Shown: positions 37,280-63,545 of the stretch, one piece after another
Numbering within the stretch: the first letter of the stretch is position 1
Layout of the letters: the number at the start of each line of letters is the position of its first letter
Source: Corythucha ciliata
Lineage: Eukaryota; Arthropoda; Insecta; Hemiptera; Tingidae
Direction: 5' to 3'
NCBI GenBank assembly: GCA_038030265.1
Contig: CM075939.1
Location: 9,467,253-9,531,252 of the forward strand
Length of the DNA stretch: 64,000 nucleotides
Made by a program: the position numbers and the translations under genes
Notes under the pieces: generated by a model
Databases searched by the model: none
What the model was told of the DNA's origin: nothing
The model's input: only the letters and a program-made list of their open reading frames with translations

Positions 37280-37640
37280 CCTCATTTACGCATGGTGTCT
37301 ATTAGCTCTTCGTTGGTCACAGCAGTAAGAAAAAAAGATCCCCTGTTTTTTAACCTGCCGTTGCCAACTTCCAGGCTTTTCTGTAACCTAATAGGGGTTT
37401 TTCCCAGCAGAGAACCAGCTACATTACAGAAGAAATGGTTCAGCTGATCAGGTTAAATGAACATGCTGGGTTTTGCGACGACAAGTTTGCCTCCGTTCAC
37501 GTCCCAGCAAGCCTTGTTTATATTTGCGGGACTATTAGTAAATTCGTCGCATGCTTTAAGCTTCGCTTCCTTTACTTTCAGCCTGGATTCCTTCTTTAGC
37601 TGTTGGATGTTTTGCCCAGAATTTTCCTCTACTCAGATAT
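37280..37640 (-). pseudogene. Upstream part of a non-LTR RT, fragment
   Basis: The minus strand reads ACDEFTNSPANINKACWDV, then DQLNHFFCNVAGSLLGKTP and FFLTAVTNEELIDTM, the linker between endonuclease and RT typical of Jockey-like elements. It has the same orientation as the RT at 35,160-36,700, so both probably belong to one element, interrupted between about 36,700 and 37,270. Stops are present. Confidence 0.6.
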
Positions 37641-37829
37641 AGGCGTTTTAAATCGTCATCTTGTTCCCCAGAAAGTGAATTTTCACAAATAGGTTCAGAA
37701 TCCGTCAAAAACTAACATTTCTGCTGGGAAATTGTCGTTGTAGCCTTCTATTCAGGATGATTTTCTGTCAGAAAATTGACAATATTTACACCAGAAATAT
37801 TGATACGTGTAGAAAGGGCTTAGCCCTTC

Positions 37830-38530
37830 AATACAAGGTGTCCGACTTTTAAAAACTGACATTTTTTAACCCAAAACTGAAGATTTTAGTCTGAAACTGG
37901 GTATTTTATTCCTAAACAGACATAAATTTCACGCAAAAGCCGAAGTGTTACCCCAAAACTGAAGATTTTACCTCCCAAAACTCACTTTATGCACTAGAGC
38001 TGATGATTTTACCGAGGATGATACATACCGACGATTTCACCACAATACTGACGATTTATTCCCAAATGAGACGATACCTAACTGGCGTAATTAACCCAAA
38101 ATTGGATATTTTACTCCTAAACTGACAATTTCACGCCATAAGTGAATTTTCCCCAAAAACGAATGTTACGCCGTACTTACGACTCTGATGATTTTAACAC
38201 AAAACTGACAGTTTCACCACAATACTGACGATTTTTTCCACATGAGACGACATTACACCAAAACAGACGATTTTGCTCCAAATCTGACGTGTTACTCCAA
38301 AAGCTGTCACTGTCACTATACAAAACCGGCGATTTTGCCCCCAAAACTTATACGGATCCACTTCAAAATTGAATATTTCACCCCTAAAAGGTTTATTTTA
38401 CCATACGAAGAATTTTGTTTCGACCGAAAAGGGGAGATTTTACTCTAAAACTGACAATTTTATCCGAAAAATGGCGGTTTTAACGTCAAACCTTACGATT
38501 TCATCTCAGAAACTCTCCTTACACACCCAA
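37830..38530 (+). repeat. ~20-bp degenerate tandem array, family D
   Basis: Repeated TTACCCCAAAACTGAAGATT-type units with a 20-22 base spacing over about 700 bases. Confidence 0.65.
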
Positions 38531-38679
38531 AATGACAGGGGGCCCCAGGCCTGGAGACTCCGGGCGAAAATCGGAGATCTGGCAACCCTATTTGATAGCG
38601 TTTTGTTTTCCGAGCTTTCTGTGGTTTGTGTGGTATTTCGTGGTTACAGCTTTTTGTGGTGAGTGCATTACGCGTCATT

Positions 38680-39440
38680 TTTGTGCTTTAAAATTTGAGA
38701 AAAAGCGCTAATTCGCGGCTAAATTTTAGAAAAAAAAAAACAAACGATAATTCAGAGGTGAAATAGAGAGAACGCCAATTCGTGATTTTGGGAGGCCATT
38801 TTCGTGGCATGAAACTGAGAAAACCCGATAATGGGCGGGGAAAAATTGAAAAAAAAGAAAAAGCGTTAAATTAAAAAAAAAAAAAAATCTCGGTTAAAAT
38901 TTGAAAAAAATATTAGGCGCAAATTCATCTAATTCGCCATTTCGTCGCTCAATGTGAATACGTCGCTAATTGGCTGATATAATTGAGAAAATACGCTAAT
39001 TCGTGGCTAAATGTGAAAAATTGGCTTATTCACAGCTAGAATTAAGTAAGCGCCCGTTCGCTATTTCTGGGGGCAAATCATGGTTGAAATTATGAAAGAG
39101 CTCCAAACCACGGCCAAAATTAAGAAAAAGCAATAATTTGCAGCGGTAATAACATCGCTATGGAGGGAAGACATGGCTAATTCACTGCTAAAATTGGCAA
39201 AAAGCGCGCGTTCACGGTTAAAATTGGGAAAATGCCAATTTGTGATGTCTGGAGGCAACTTCTTGGCTAAAATTGAGAAAATCGCTAGTTTATGGCTTGA
39301 AATGAAAAAAATATCGCTAATTCGCTGCTCTGAAATTGAGAAAAATGATAATTTTCGGATAAATTCCAGAAAAAAAGGGCTTATTCGCAGATAAAATTGA
39401 GAAAATGCCTATTTGCGATTTCTGGAGTCAACTTCGTGTC
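38680..39440 (-). repeat. ~30-bp tandem array, family A
   Basis: Units of the form GCTAATTCGCGGCTAAAATT with GAGAAAAAGC, about 22 diverged copies. Same orientation as 24,770-25,800. Confidence 0.75.
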
Positions 39441-39923
39441 TATAAAATTGAAAAAAAGAACATAATTTAACGCTACGTTTAAATTGTACTCCTTGTTTGT
39501 TTAGAGACAGAAGGGCCTTTTCGCACCAGGCCTTGATAGGTGCCAGTGAGTACACAAGCCTTGGATCAATCAATTGGGCGATTTCATGGTGAAATAACAA
39601 ATTTCTGTGGTTATTTAAACATTTTCGGCCATATATCTTATTGGTTGTGGGGGGGGGGGGTATCAACTATTTCGTATCCGAATGTTCGGCTGTTCAGGCT
39701 AATTGCATGTGCAGCAAGTATCAATTTTCTGGGATGGTGTTGAGCAGGAACCCAATTTGTTAGGTTATATTTAAATTTGTATTCGCTGCATTGACAGAAT
39801 CTGCGGGAAATTTCATATTTTCTTGGCATGCCGAAAGGTCCTTTTTTGAGTGATTGCAGAACCTGAACTAGCCGGGCAGTGACCTAAGTCGCTTTAGAAT
39901 TCCTCCCACTCCAATCCAGAGTG

Positions 39924-40124
39924 AGTTGGAGTGGTAATCCAACGTGCTTTACGTCCAACTACCGTACGGTGTCGTGGACGAGGGCGAAAGCACACATTTT
40001 TCTATTCTCACGTGGTTATCATTTCCCCTTAAATAATCCAGCCTTTAGTGGGAATCGAACCCACTCAGCAGACGATACCTGGACATGAGAGTCGACGCCC
40101 TAACGACCTCGGCCACTCTGCTGG
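39924..40124 (-). mobile_element. tRNA-derived SINE with 13-bp target duplication
   Basis: On the minus strand the element starts CCAGCAGAGTGGCCGAGGTC. It contains a class-II tRNA-like A-box (GTGGCCGAGGTCGTTAGGGC) and B-box (GGGTTCGATTCCCAC), as in tRNA-Ser or tRNA-Leu, followed by about 115 bases of unrelated body. It is flanked by a perfect direct repeat CCAATCCAGAGTG (39,911-39,923 and 40,125-40,137). There is no poly(A) tail; the 3' end has CCACTCCAACT. It is a SINE rather than a tRNA gene because the body and the target duplication extend past the tRNA-like part. Confidence 0.9.
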
Positions 40125-40239
40125 CCAATCCAGAGTGTAATATCGACTAAATTTTGCACCTAATGCACCAACAACACTCGCTCGTACACGAGTGCTTTTG
40201 GGGTGTAATTGTGACCCATTTGGCAAGTTAAACGAAAGT

Positions 40240-41860
40240 TTGTGAAAATAACTTTCCTGTTTAGGGCTTAAAAATCTGATTTTAGGGACTACTGTTACAA
40301 GAATCTAATAAGTGTTCCCCTCCTCCACCAAGGACATTAACAGTTGTATGAAGTTTTGGGGAAAACAGGACTGTTTTCCTTAGACGTTGTTGTACTTAAA
40401 ATTTCCATTTTTACGCCGAAAAATAAGATTCTGCGGCTAAACAGTCAGTTTCAGGACTGATTAGGCCGTTGCCAGTTTTAAATCAAAAGATTACTCTTTT
40501 TTTGGCCCCAAAAGTGATACCAAAAATATTACTTGTGCCGGGGCACCCAGCACGTGTAGTTTACTATTTCCAGTTACTTATGTTCCACAAAGTCCATCAA
40601 CCTAGGTTCTTATCGTTGCGCAAAATTGTCAGTTCCATGATTTGAACGTGTTTCTAGGGCATGTAATATTTCTGTATCAAATAGGCATATTGCGTCTAGT
40701 TTTTAGTTCAAGAAAACACATTAGGTATGACTTATTTACGGCCATTAAAAGAGTTGTTTTTGGTGTAAAATAGCTAAACCAGGTTCAAGGGGCTAAATTT
40801 TCAATTTTCTAATTCATTAGTCATTTTCCGACGAAACCGTGGTCATTTTACGTCCATGTTTTTGTTGTGGAAACCCCGTTTCGGCTACGAAATTTTGAGG
40901 ATTTTGGTTGTGGGGGGGGGGATGTCAATTTTTGAAGGGCTGTATTGATGTTTTCTAAGGTCAGCAATTTTACGTTCATCCGCTGAATATGTTTATAAGT
41001 GTTCGGTATTCAGCCGGATAGCCAGCTTCTGTGTGTTTTCGGGATAAAGAAAATCGACCAAATAACCGTTTCCTGCATGAATTACGGGGGGTTCGCTAGG
41101 AAAACGGGACGGTTTCTTTTGGTCGATTGCAGGCGGTTTTTTTGGGTGCGATGACGAATCGGTGGGCATGGAAGTTTCCTTCAGAATTCCGTTTCATTGC
41201 GAGAGGTCTGGGCTCGGACAAATAGAGGTGGCCCACCGATTTGCCCCAACTACGCTCGGGGACGAATTTGTGGCCCACCCCATTTGTCCGATTGCGAAAA
41301 CGCCGGATCTTAATGTGAGTAAAAAGTGGTGGTGGTGGTGGTGTAAGGTCAATTTTCTCTCATATTTCGGAAGAAAATATGCTCCATGCAATTTATCTTC
41401 AATTTACGAGGAGGCTACAACGCGTGGCTACGGAAAAAGCGCACACTTCCCCCGAAATCTTTTTTTTTTTTTTTACTGCAGTAAGGTCCAGACATCTGAT
41501 CGTTCAGCTCACTCTGACTTGGCAGGGATCGTTGTGCAGTGTACAGCGGTACACTTCCAAATGGGGAACTTGCATGAATGACCGATTCGGGAGAAAAGTA
41601 TACCGGTGAATTGGCACATGGACAGAAGAATATCAACTGTAGTTGCAGCCCGATTGGGGCATTTGGTGATTTTTAAATAGATTTCAAAGTTCTTCAATAG
41701 GGGATAGATGGTACGAGGGGGAAATGACGTCAATCCCTACTATTGAAGCATGTGATTAGGGCACTCCAACATTTTTTGTTTACAAATAACAAGAAAAATT
41801 GTCCCCCTGAAAATGTGTCTTACCCCCCTCTTCCTCACACCATCCAATTCATTAAATAGG
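40240..41860. other. Unclassified intergenic sequence
   Basis: 40,240-40,900 shows weak family C/D-like repetition. 41,100-41,310 repeats phrases such as GATGACGAATCGGTGGGCAT and GGCCCACCGATTTGCC. No protein domain was recognised. Confidence 0.35.
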
Positions 41861-41870
41861 CTTTGATGCT

Positions 41871-44206
41871 ATTAGTCTAGTAAACGAATGCTTCTTAGAA
41901 AGGCATAGATTGAACCAGCTAGTAACTCTAAAGCTGTGATTGGGATTTGTTCGGAGGGGTCTGGAGATGGTGTACTCAAAAGTCCCCGCCTCTAGCCCAC
42001 GAGCTAGCTGCTGGACGTAGCAAAACGTGCATAATTTTTCACTTTATTACCTCTAGTTCGTAAACTGTAGGTCCCACCCAAAACCTCATCAGATAACAAA
42101 TCAAAGTTGACAAAATTCCTCAAAAATTAGTCCTCGACAAGTTTTTTGTAGCTTCAAACGCTTAAGAGATAATAGCGTTAAAAGTGACACTATTCTCGAA
42201 CCCCTTCACTGCTTTTTGTGAACAATGCGTTGTAGCGTCCTCGCCGTTGACGTTACGACATTGATGCATAGCAAAGAAGTTAATCATCATGAAATTCTCT
42301 TTACAAAAATCAAAAATGATACTCGCTTATCTCCTAAAGGTGTCGAGATACACGCAGTAGGAGAAAATTCCCTAACAACAAAAACTGTATTCTTATGGGA
42401 TGGTCCTGTTAATTGGATGAAAACGGCTATTAGATAAACTAGTTTTGTTAACTTATCACAGATTATTTGAAAAATAGCTTGAACTCATGTGTCTTTAACC
42501 GTTTTACGGCTCATTTTACGTCAAAGTTAGCTGTAGATGAGGATATTCGGTCTGTCCGACCCGAGAACTGTTATGATCGCGGGGACATGGAAACAAGCGT
42601 TCTCATAGCAAAAATTGCTCATGAAATGGTCCCGGCAACACAGAAATTCCAGCGGAACCTTTTTTCTCCTCGGGTTACTGAAGCAAGCCGAAAACGTACG
42701 GCAGAACTTTTACTTGCGTGGTGGGCAACGTGATTTACCTGCAATGCGACTGCAGTCGTACAGATAATTACAGTTCTTTGGTGTTTTTTTTGTTAGTTGT
42801 TAATCTCTTTAACCCTAGAGCACTAACCATTTTTTACCTGCGCCTATTCCTAACCATGCACCGTGATAAAAACTACTGTTGTAGGAAAATTATTTGTCTC
42901 CACGCTACAACTGAGGAGTGGGTTGGAAAGTGTACGAAATTACCTTTCTGGAGTGTTATTTCTCACAGAAGTCCAATATCAAATAAGTCGAACAAAATTC
43001 TCGTTCTGTAATAGAAAACGTGCCTAAGAAATATCCCAACAATGTTCGGACGAAGTTATCGCCGATTTCTTTAAGTGAAGGTAGCTCTTTTAGATTCAGG
43101 CCGAAACTCCTCATTTCATAAGATTTCGAATGACCTAGTTATAAAATGAAATCGATTCATTTTTCATGGAGATATCGACCTCAGCATCAAAAAAAGTGGG
43201 AGGAATGAGCAAAATGGGATATACTTGGCGTGATTCATCGGCTTTTCTATTCACATTTTTTGGCTCAAACTCTTAGAGCTATCAAATAATGAGTAGACGA
43301 GAGAAACTTACCATGAACTCTCAAAAACTCAGTTATTCAGAGCCCTTTTTCTGCCCTCAATGCTCTAAACACCCCTCAAAACGGTTAGGTTTTCGGCTTG
43401 CTTCAGTAACCCGAGGAGAAAAAAGGTTCCGCTGGAATTTATTTGTTGCCTGGGAGCTTTTCATGAGCAATTTTCTCTATGAGAACGCTTGCTTCCATGC
43501 CCCCGCGATCATTACAGTTCTCAGTCGGACAGACCGAATATCCTCATCTACAGCTAACTTTGACGTAAAATGAGCCGTAAAACGGTTAAAGACACATGAG
43601 TTCAAGCTATTTTTCAAATAATCTGTGATAAGTTAACAAAACTAGTTTATCTAATAGCCGTTTTCATCCAATTAACAGGACCATCCCATAAGAATACAGT
43701 TTTTGTTGTTAGGGAATTTTCTCCTACTGCGTGTATCTCGACACCTATAGGAGATAAGCGAGTATCATTTTTGATTTTTGTAAAGAGAATTTCATGATGA
43801 TTAACTTCTTTGCTATGCATCAATGTCGTAACGTCAACGGCGAGGACGCTACAACGCATTGTTCACAAAAAGCAGTGAAGGGGTTCGAGAATAGTGCCAC
43901 TTTTAACGCTATTATCTCTTAAGCGTTTGAAGCTACAAAAAACTTGTCGAGGACTAATTTTTGAGGAATTTTGTCAACTTTGATTTGTTATCTGATGAGG
44001 TTTTGGGTGGGACCTACAGTTTACGAACTAGAGGTAATAAAGTGAAAAATTATGCACGTTTTGCTACGTCCAGCAGCTAGCTCGTGGGCTAGAGGCGGGG
44101 ACTTTTGAGTACACCATCTCCAGACCCCTCCCAAGAAATCCCAATCATAACTTTAGAGTTACCAGCTGGTTCAATCTACTACCTACCTTTCTTTTACTAG
44201 ACTAAT
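41871..44206. mobile_element. 2.3-kb foldback element with ~820-bp arms
   Basis: The left arm 41,871-42,695 and right arm 43,389-44,206 are near-identical reverse complements, separated by a 693-bp spacer. Both arms contain the same 70-codon frame (42,225-42,437 plus; 43,647-43,859 minus) with only a single residue change noticed (SPKG versus SPIG). No transposase or other domain is recognised. The outer ends match through ATTAGTCTAGTAAA. If transcribed it would form a very long hairpin. Confidence 0.9.
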
Positions 44207-44759
44207 CAAGTCCCCACTCAAAATTTTTTAAAATTCGCTCTAAAAAAATCCTTGATTGATTCATGTCAGTGTGAGCAATAGCATTGTGGAAGAGCCCTCT
44301 TCAAGAAACACCAGTGCTTGAAAAATGTGCCCCATTGCTGGCTTGATGACAGCCAGGACCACCAATTCAAAGCGCTAGAAGCTCTAGAAAAGAATGTTTC
44401 AACCACAAAATAGCCCGAAACTTTTGAATCTCAGAGATTTGCCTAAAATTTGAAAAACGAGTAATTAAGCCTCAGATAGTGACCGCAGCTACAAAACATG
44501 GCATCTTACATCCTAGAAACTGATCAGTTCAACTATTAAGTGCCCCATTTTATTATATTTGACGTTCTTCTTGGTATTTTATGGTATTTTCGCGTAACCA
44601 TCCCCCATGCAACCGAGTTACAAAAAACGGTACTTATACCATGATTATCATAAGTCTGGCAACGCTGCGTCTCTACACGATCTGCCGATCGGTCGTTTTT
44701 ATTTAGGGGCAGGCGACCGCCTAGGAGGGTCTCGACCCAAGGGGTGCCCTCCAGGTTTG

Positions 44760-45500
44760 GAATAAAAATAGTTTAGAGACACTTTTGTTGAAACCATGCC
44801 AGTTAAAACCATGAAATTGGATTTCTGAAATGGCCAAACACACAAAATAACGATTTTCTAGGGAGAGAAAATCCTGGAAATTGGGCCTTCACGGAGTTAA
44901 ATAGGAATAACTTGGTTTTGAAAAATTTAACCGCGGCGCGAGGCGCAAAGATCAGTTTAGGCATTTGTTGTGGCACCAATCTTTTACAGTTTAGCCATTT
45001 TTAAGGCGTGAAGGCTCAGTTTGGCAATTTGTCAACCACTCAACGGTAATCGTCGCCATTTACCGGGTACGAATGGCTCGTTTACAGCCATTTCTAGAGC
45101 GTGATTAGCCAGTCAAGCAATTTTATAGCGCAAGAATTAGTCAGTTTTGTATCCATTCTGATTAGTTGCAGGGTAGGACCTCTGTTAAGCCAATTTTAAG
45201 GCATGAATCATCAGTTTTGTCATTTATAAGGCGCGAATCAGGCCAATAGGCGCAAATACTCAGTTAGGCCATTATTGGCGTGTGAACGGTCAATTTTGCA
45301 AGTTTCATCGGAATCGGCCAGTTTGGCGGTTTTTGCGGTGCTAGAAGTCGTTTGGCTATTTTTAGATCGGGAATGGCCAGTTTAAAAAGTTTTAAAGGGG
45401 CTATTGCCAGCTACGCTATTTTTTAGGGCGCAAATTGTCAGTTTAGTCCTTTTCAAGGCGTGAATTGCCAGTTTCGCCACGGTATTAAATTTCGGTGGGA
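44760..45500. repeat. Family B then family C repeat remnants
   Basis: 44,790-44,910 has B-type units. 44,940-45,500 has C-type units such as GCATGAATCATCAGTTTTGT then CATTTATAAG, period about 30. Confidence 0.6.
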
Positions 45501-48500
45501 ATTTTAGGCAGCTGCCAATCCATTTTTAGTAGAACGAATTATACGCAATGTCTCAAGCCCCTATCTTGTGCAAATCCTGAATCTGCTGTGTGCACATAAT
45601 ATTTAGAAACGCCCCTGACTGATTGTGATAGTGACGGACCACTTCTACTGCCGCGTGATCACAGACCACCTCAATAATGACTGAAAGAAGACTTAAGACC
45701 AATTGGGTGCCCTAGCTCTCCCCATCTCAGATCGAGAAGCATAACGGATTTCGTTCTTCCTATATTACTTGAGGATGGGTCATTAAAATGATATCAGTTA
45801 CAGTTATAAAACAGCTTGAGGCCTCATTTCGCGGTCATATGTGAAAGGAAGCCTCGAAATTGGGATGTTCCAAGTTTCCATGAATCCTGGAAAATAGGAG
45901 GCTTCGTAATAAGTGTCATATCATAAACTCGGTTTTTGGAGGAGCCACGATCTGTGAGTCTGAAATTCCAAAGAATCAGCTTTACGGACTCAAAAAATAT
46001 CGCACTTGGAAGTTTGTAGGACCGATGAGAAGCCTGAGTACTGGCATTTTAGGAGGACTCCTAAAATCTTCGTTAGGTGCCGTGCTGATCTTTAGCTTTC
46101 CTCCTGTCTGGCCTAAGATGTTTTGACCGTGCAGAAAACAAGCGTTTCCTCCCAGCAAATACCGCTCTCACTTTTTTTGTAGTGACTCAACGTTGTGCAC
46201 AAATTTTTGTTTAAAAAAAAAAACTCCTTCACCATCACTTTTAACGACTTCCTAATATTACTTTACGATCGTAAAAATATTCCTACGGGTTCAAATTCTT
46301 TTTAACCCCCCCCCCCCCATGTCCTCCGGCATCTTCAAGACCGGGGTCTGTAGGCGTTCCACCGAATTGTAATTTTTTATTAACGCGTCGGCCGTGCGCA
46401 ATAGAAATCTCTCGGACTCATCGTCCTACTTTTGTTGAAAAAAAAAAAAAAAATTGCGTAAATAAATAAAGAGATCGTAAACAATATTATGCACGTTGCT
46501 GAACATAAAATAAATATTTAACCGATTTATACAGCATAAGGGGGATAAAATAATAAAAATACCGGGCCGTTTGAATGAATACAGCCTTGAAATTTAAATA
46601 AGTTTTTTTTTTTGCCGGTAAAGAATAATTGAAAGCGGTACGACGGAACAAAGAGACTTTTTTTTAAGCTGGGAATAATGGTGTGGTAGTGGGGTGGGGA
46701 AGTATCACTGAAATCTGAGTTCCTCTTCGAAGGAACGATGACTCAGGAATGTGGATCGCGTTTCTGAAAAGGAAGAAGGGACTACAATAAGAAATGAATT
46801 TCTGATGAATCATAAAGAAGTTTTTAAACAAGTCGAAGTTCTGGATTAGTGGAATGGCGGGGCTGTCGGGAGGGGAGGAAAAAGAGAAAGAAATCAGGGA
46901 GTGAAAGACTTTTTTGTGAGTGTGAAGGAAAGGAGAGTAGACCTAGACATGATTTCGGAGTGTCTCGTTCATTACCGTTGTGGATTGAATGGGGGGGGGG
47001 GGGCGTTCTTGGGTATTTTATTTCCTTGATGGGCCTTCCATGGCACGGGCAGAGAGAGATGGAGAAAGAAAGCTCGAACTCTTCATCGCCTATGGCCTGC
47101 CTTTCACTTGACAAAAAAAAAAGTAACTGGAATGCCTGCTGTGCATACCAGTTCTTTAAAGCGAATTACGACAGTTAACCCCCACCCGATTTCTTTCTCT
47201 TGCGAATGTCACTAGTCTCAAGCAATTTCAAAATTGTTAAAATAACTATTTCAAACATTCGCCAAAGAATTTTTGTTGAACTCTTAACTATCGACTATCT
47301 TATTTAGCAGCTTAAAAAATATTTCTTCTCTAAATGCCACGTCGGCGAGAGGAGAAAGGGATTAGTTCAAGCATTTTTTTTTTCTTACTAATTGGAACTA
47401 CCTTTTAAATCAAGTCAATAAATTGCATAATAATTGGCGTTAAAAACGAAGCGATGGGATTTTTAAAGGTTTTTCGACCATTTGTTTCTCTGGTCGTCGG
47501 AGAGGCGAAAGGTTAAACCCTAAAATAGCGCATTTTTCAAAGAACCATTCCCTGATCGGTCCAAAGTATTCTTCCAGCTACTACGAAGGAAATGTGATCA
47601 TTGGGTGGGGGCTTAGGAAAGAATGCGATTAACGATCTCGGCTCGGGAATAGGTCGTTATACGATAAGCATTTTAAGAAAACAAAAGGGCTACTATCTCT
47701 CATTTATTTTTGCGAATTCCTCCATTAATTTTTAAATGAGAAACACGGTAGGGTTAGGGGGGGGTAAGTATGTGTGTTTCATTTTCTGAAAACACGTAAC
47801 GACCAGCTCTGGTTTTACATTGTGGATTTCTCTTTGGTGTCGAGGGTGGTGATCACGAGATTAAAAATACAGTTCTAAGCGATTCAGGCCGCGGTCGCTC
47901 GATACGAGGAAAAAACAACATCCAGGAAATACCAACGCATACTTCCTTGACAAACAAATTTGCTCCAATGAAAAAAAAAAAAAAATAAGTGGAATACCAA
48001 TCAAACTACTTAATTTTTAAACGCTCTGTCCTATGTTTTAAATGACTGGTCAATGGATAATTGGGGTGTAAAATATACCCAAACCCTTCAAACGCCATGT
48101 TTGAATGTCTAAGGAACTACCAAAGGGCCGTTAGGGTCAACCATCAGCTTTCGAACGCCCCCCCCCCCCCACTGACAGTGATTCATAGTCTTTTGACATT
48201 AAGAGTAGAAAAAAAGTCTCGAGAAGTAAATAGAAAATGGGGGAAAAACGAAGAAACATACCGAAGAGAAGAAAAAAGGTAGACAAGAAGCAGTAATAAG
48301 GCTTCATGAGTCACGAGGTTTGTAACTGTTTTTCCGTCGTAACATGTCACGGTCAATGAAATTCTTGACGAGTAATTATTATTTGCCCCCCCCCCCCGCA
48401 TACTAATTTTGCTACGTCAACAACTCATTTTTGTTATCAAAAGTGTCATCAAAAGACCGTTCATTTGATGCGGTTGACTGCTTTGTTGGTTGACCGTTTA

Positions 48501-49260
48501 ATATGTTCACAATGTCCACCAAAGTATAATAACGTTGGATGGTCCTCAGCCATTGATCCCAAACGGCCCAGTTAGATGTTGCTGAATTTGCAGGTTTGGA
48601 TACATCGCCTCTCGTCTTATATATTTATTAAAATCCATTTATTTAGTAAAGGCAGATCATCAGGGTTTTACTTTTTCCCCCCATCTCTCGGATTAATCTG
48701 CCGATATGTGAAGAGATTTAGAAAAACTCGTTGTTTTAAAGGTGGTATGTAGTCGGTTTCAGTTCTAACAATACTGCCCGGAAACAATTTTTTGTTCGTC
48801 TCCTTTTAGCCCGTTCAAAGATCTCTCAAGTTTAGCTACTTTCGTATGACTTGTTTGTATAGTAGCAACGACCCGAAAAATTATGGACTCCTTGTCAATT
48901 CATGAAAGATTCATGATCTTCTGAGTTCTGGAAGACTTCGATATTCATCCCCCCCTCCTGTCCAACCCTTTCAACACTCTCCATCACTATTTGAGTTTAT
49001 TGATAGGTCTTTGTTAGGCTCCTGAGAGGCCTGGATAGCCTCTTATTCTCGTTTCAAACGATTTATTTCGTACGAGGGGCATTATTTTTCAAACAATTTT
49101 AAAGTTTTCTCTTGCAGTTTATTGAAGGCGCCTTAATTATTGCTATCTTTAGAAGAGGTGTCATTTTACTAGGTTGTTAAGATTCTGCTTTATTCGTTTT
49201 GTTAATGTATTATGCTCATTTTGTTTCAAATTACCAAGTTTTTTTTTTGTTCGCCAACAG
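45500..49260. other. Region upstream of LATS, no gene supported
   Basis: Mostly non-repetitive AT-rich DNA with C/G homopolymers (for example around 46,305, 46,990, 48,160 and 48,388). A frame at 46,849-47,178 is basic and low in complexity, without a domain. Untranslated first exons or the promoter of LATS could lie here or further upstream, but cannot be identified. Confidence 0.35.
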
Positions 49261-49317
49261 AGAGGTGGAGGTGTTATGCGGGGGTGAGGAGGAAGGCCTG
49301 GGTGAGCCTTTCCTCGG

Positions 49318-62329
<13,012 letters not shown>

Positions 62330-62754
62330 GTGAGTCTTAGCTAACTTATTATAAATCTTTGTCATGAGGAAGGGGATCGCATTAACTGTAAAAGCGTTAA
62401 ATCAGGTGAACAATTACCGTCACAATTTCCAAGATTCAAGGGCGTAGCCAGCTCTTGTTCTAGGGCACGACCGGTCAACTTGGTCGTGGGCCATAAACCT
62501 GGCCACCCAGCATAAACTCAGGCGGGCCACCCATCCTCGCCCCCCCCCCCATCGAGTACAACGCTTTGATATTGACAAAAGGCCATAAAACGCACTTGGG
62601 GCCTGTTTCAACAACATTTAGTTAACCACAGTACAACAGCGCCTTCCATTTGCACAAAAAAGGTGTCCTGGGGCAGCTCATAGCTTTGCCGGCCTTAGAC
62701 ATTTGGGGCTCCCGGGTGAATCTTTCACCAACGCCCCCGTGAAGTTGCCTATAG
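62330..62754 (+). other. LATS intron with shared element-end block
   Basis: The intron starts at GTGAGT after the codon AAG of AHPFFAK. At 62,438-62,470 lies AAGGGCGTAGCCAGCTC, another copy of the block beside an array, which starts about 290 bases further on. Confidence 0.6.
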
Positions 62755-63545
62755 GAGCCGCGAATTGGCGTTTTTTTTTCACACTTTGTCACGTTCTTCT
62801 CAATTTCATCGGTGAAATAGCGATTTTAGCCGCGAATTAGCGATTTGCCTCCATTTTAGCCGACAATTAGCGATATATCTCCATTTTAGGCGCGAATTAG
62901 CGATTTGTCTCTATTTTAGCCGCGAATTAGCGATTTATCTCCATTTCAGCGATTTTTCTTGCAATGAATTTGTGTTTTTCCTTCATTATAGCCGCTAATG
63001 AGCGATTTTACCCGTGAATTAGCGCTATATTTGCCAATTTTAGCCAATAGATGTTGCGACTTGCTATTTACTCAATTTATTTATCTGAACTAGCAAATTT
63101 TCTCAATTTTACCCAGTAAATAGCCATTTTTTCTTGATTCTAGCCGTGAATTAGCGTTTTCCCCAATTTTAGCCTTCTAGCGAGCCGTCATTGAGAGTTT
63201 TGTTTCCCAATTTTAGCTGCGAATTAACGCGCTTTTTCTGGATTTTATCAGCAAATGGGCGCGTTATCCTCATTTAGCCGTGAATTAGCGATTTTTTTTC
63301 ACTTTCAGCCACGAAGTTACCTTCAGAAACCGCAAATGGGCGTTTTCTCCATTTTAACCGTGAATTAGCGTTTTTTCCGCACTTCAGCACTTTTTCTCAA
63401 TTTTTTCTGTGAATTACCTACTGATTTCTCCCCACTTTAGTCGCGAATTAGCTGTATTTTACAATTTTAGCGATTTTTCACCATTTTAGTAGTTAATTAG
63501 CGGTTTAACGGAATTTTGCAGTTAATTTGTGTTTTTCCTGATTTC
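62755..63545 (+). repeat. ~30-bp tandem array, family A (best preserved)
   Basis: Around 62,826-62,950 four consecutive units are exactly 30 bases each, of the form GCCGCGAATTAGCGATTTGT then CTCCATTTTA, with only one to four differences from one to the next. The remainder is more diverged. The array lies in the LATS intron after exon 10. Confidence 0.85.

Noticed and set aside
40030..40124. A functional tRNA-Ser or tRNA-Leu gene
   Set aside because: The tRNA-like part has imperfect stems and is embedded in a longer element flanked by a target-site duplication, so it is a SINE.
46849..47178. 109-codon Lys/Arg/Ser-rich frame upstream of LATS
   Set aside because: Crosses a G12 tract, lacks homology to known LATS N-termini, and no splice connection to 49,261 can be shown.
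62755..63545. Regular ~30-bp repeats suggesting a CRISPR array
   Set aside because: Units are contiguous and diverged with no unique spacers, and the genome is clearly eukaryotic.
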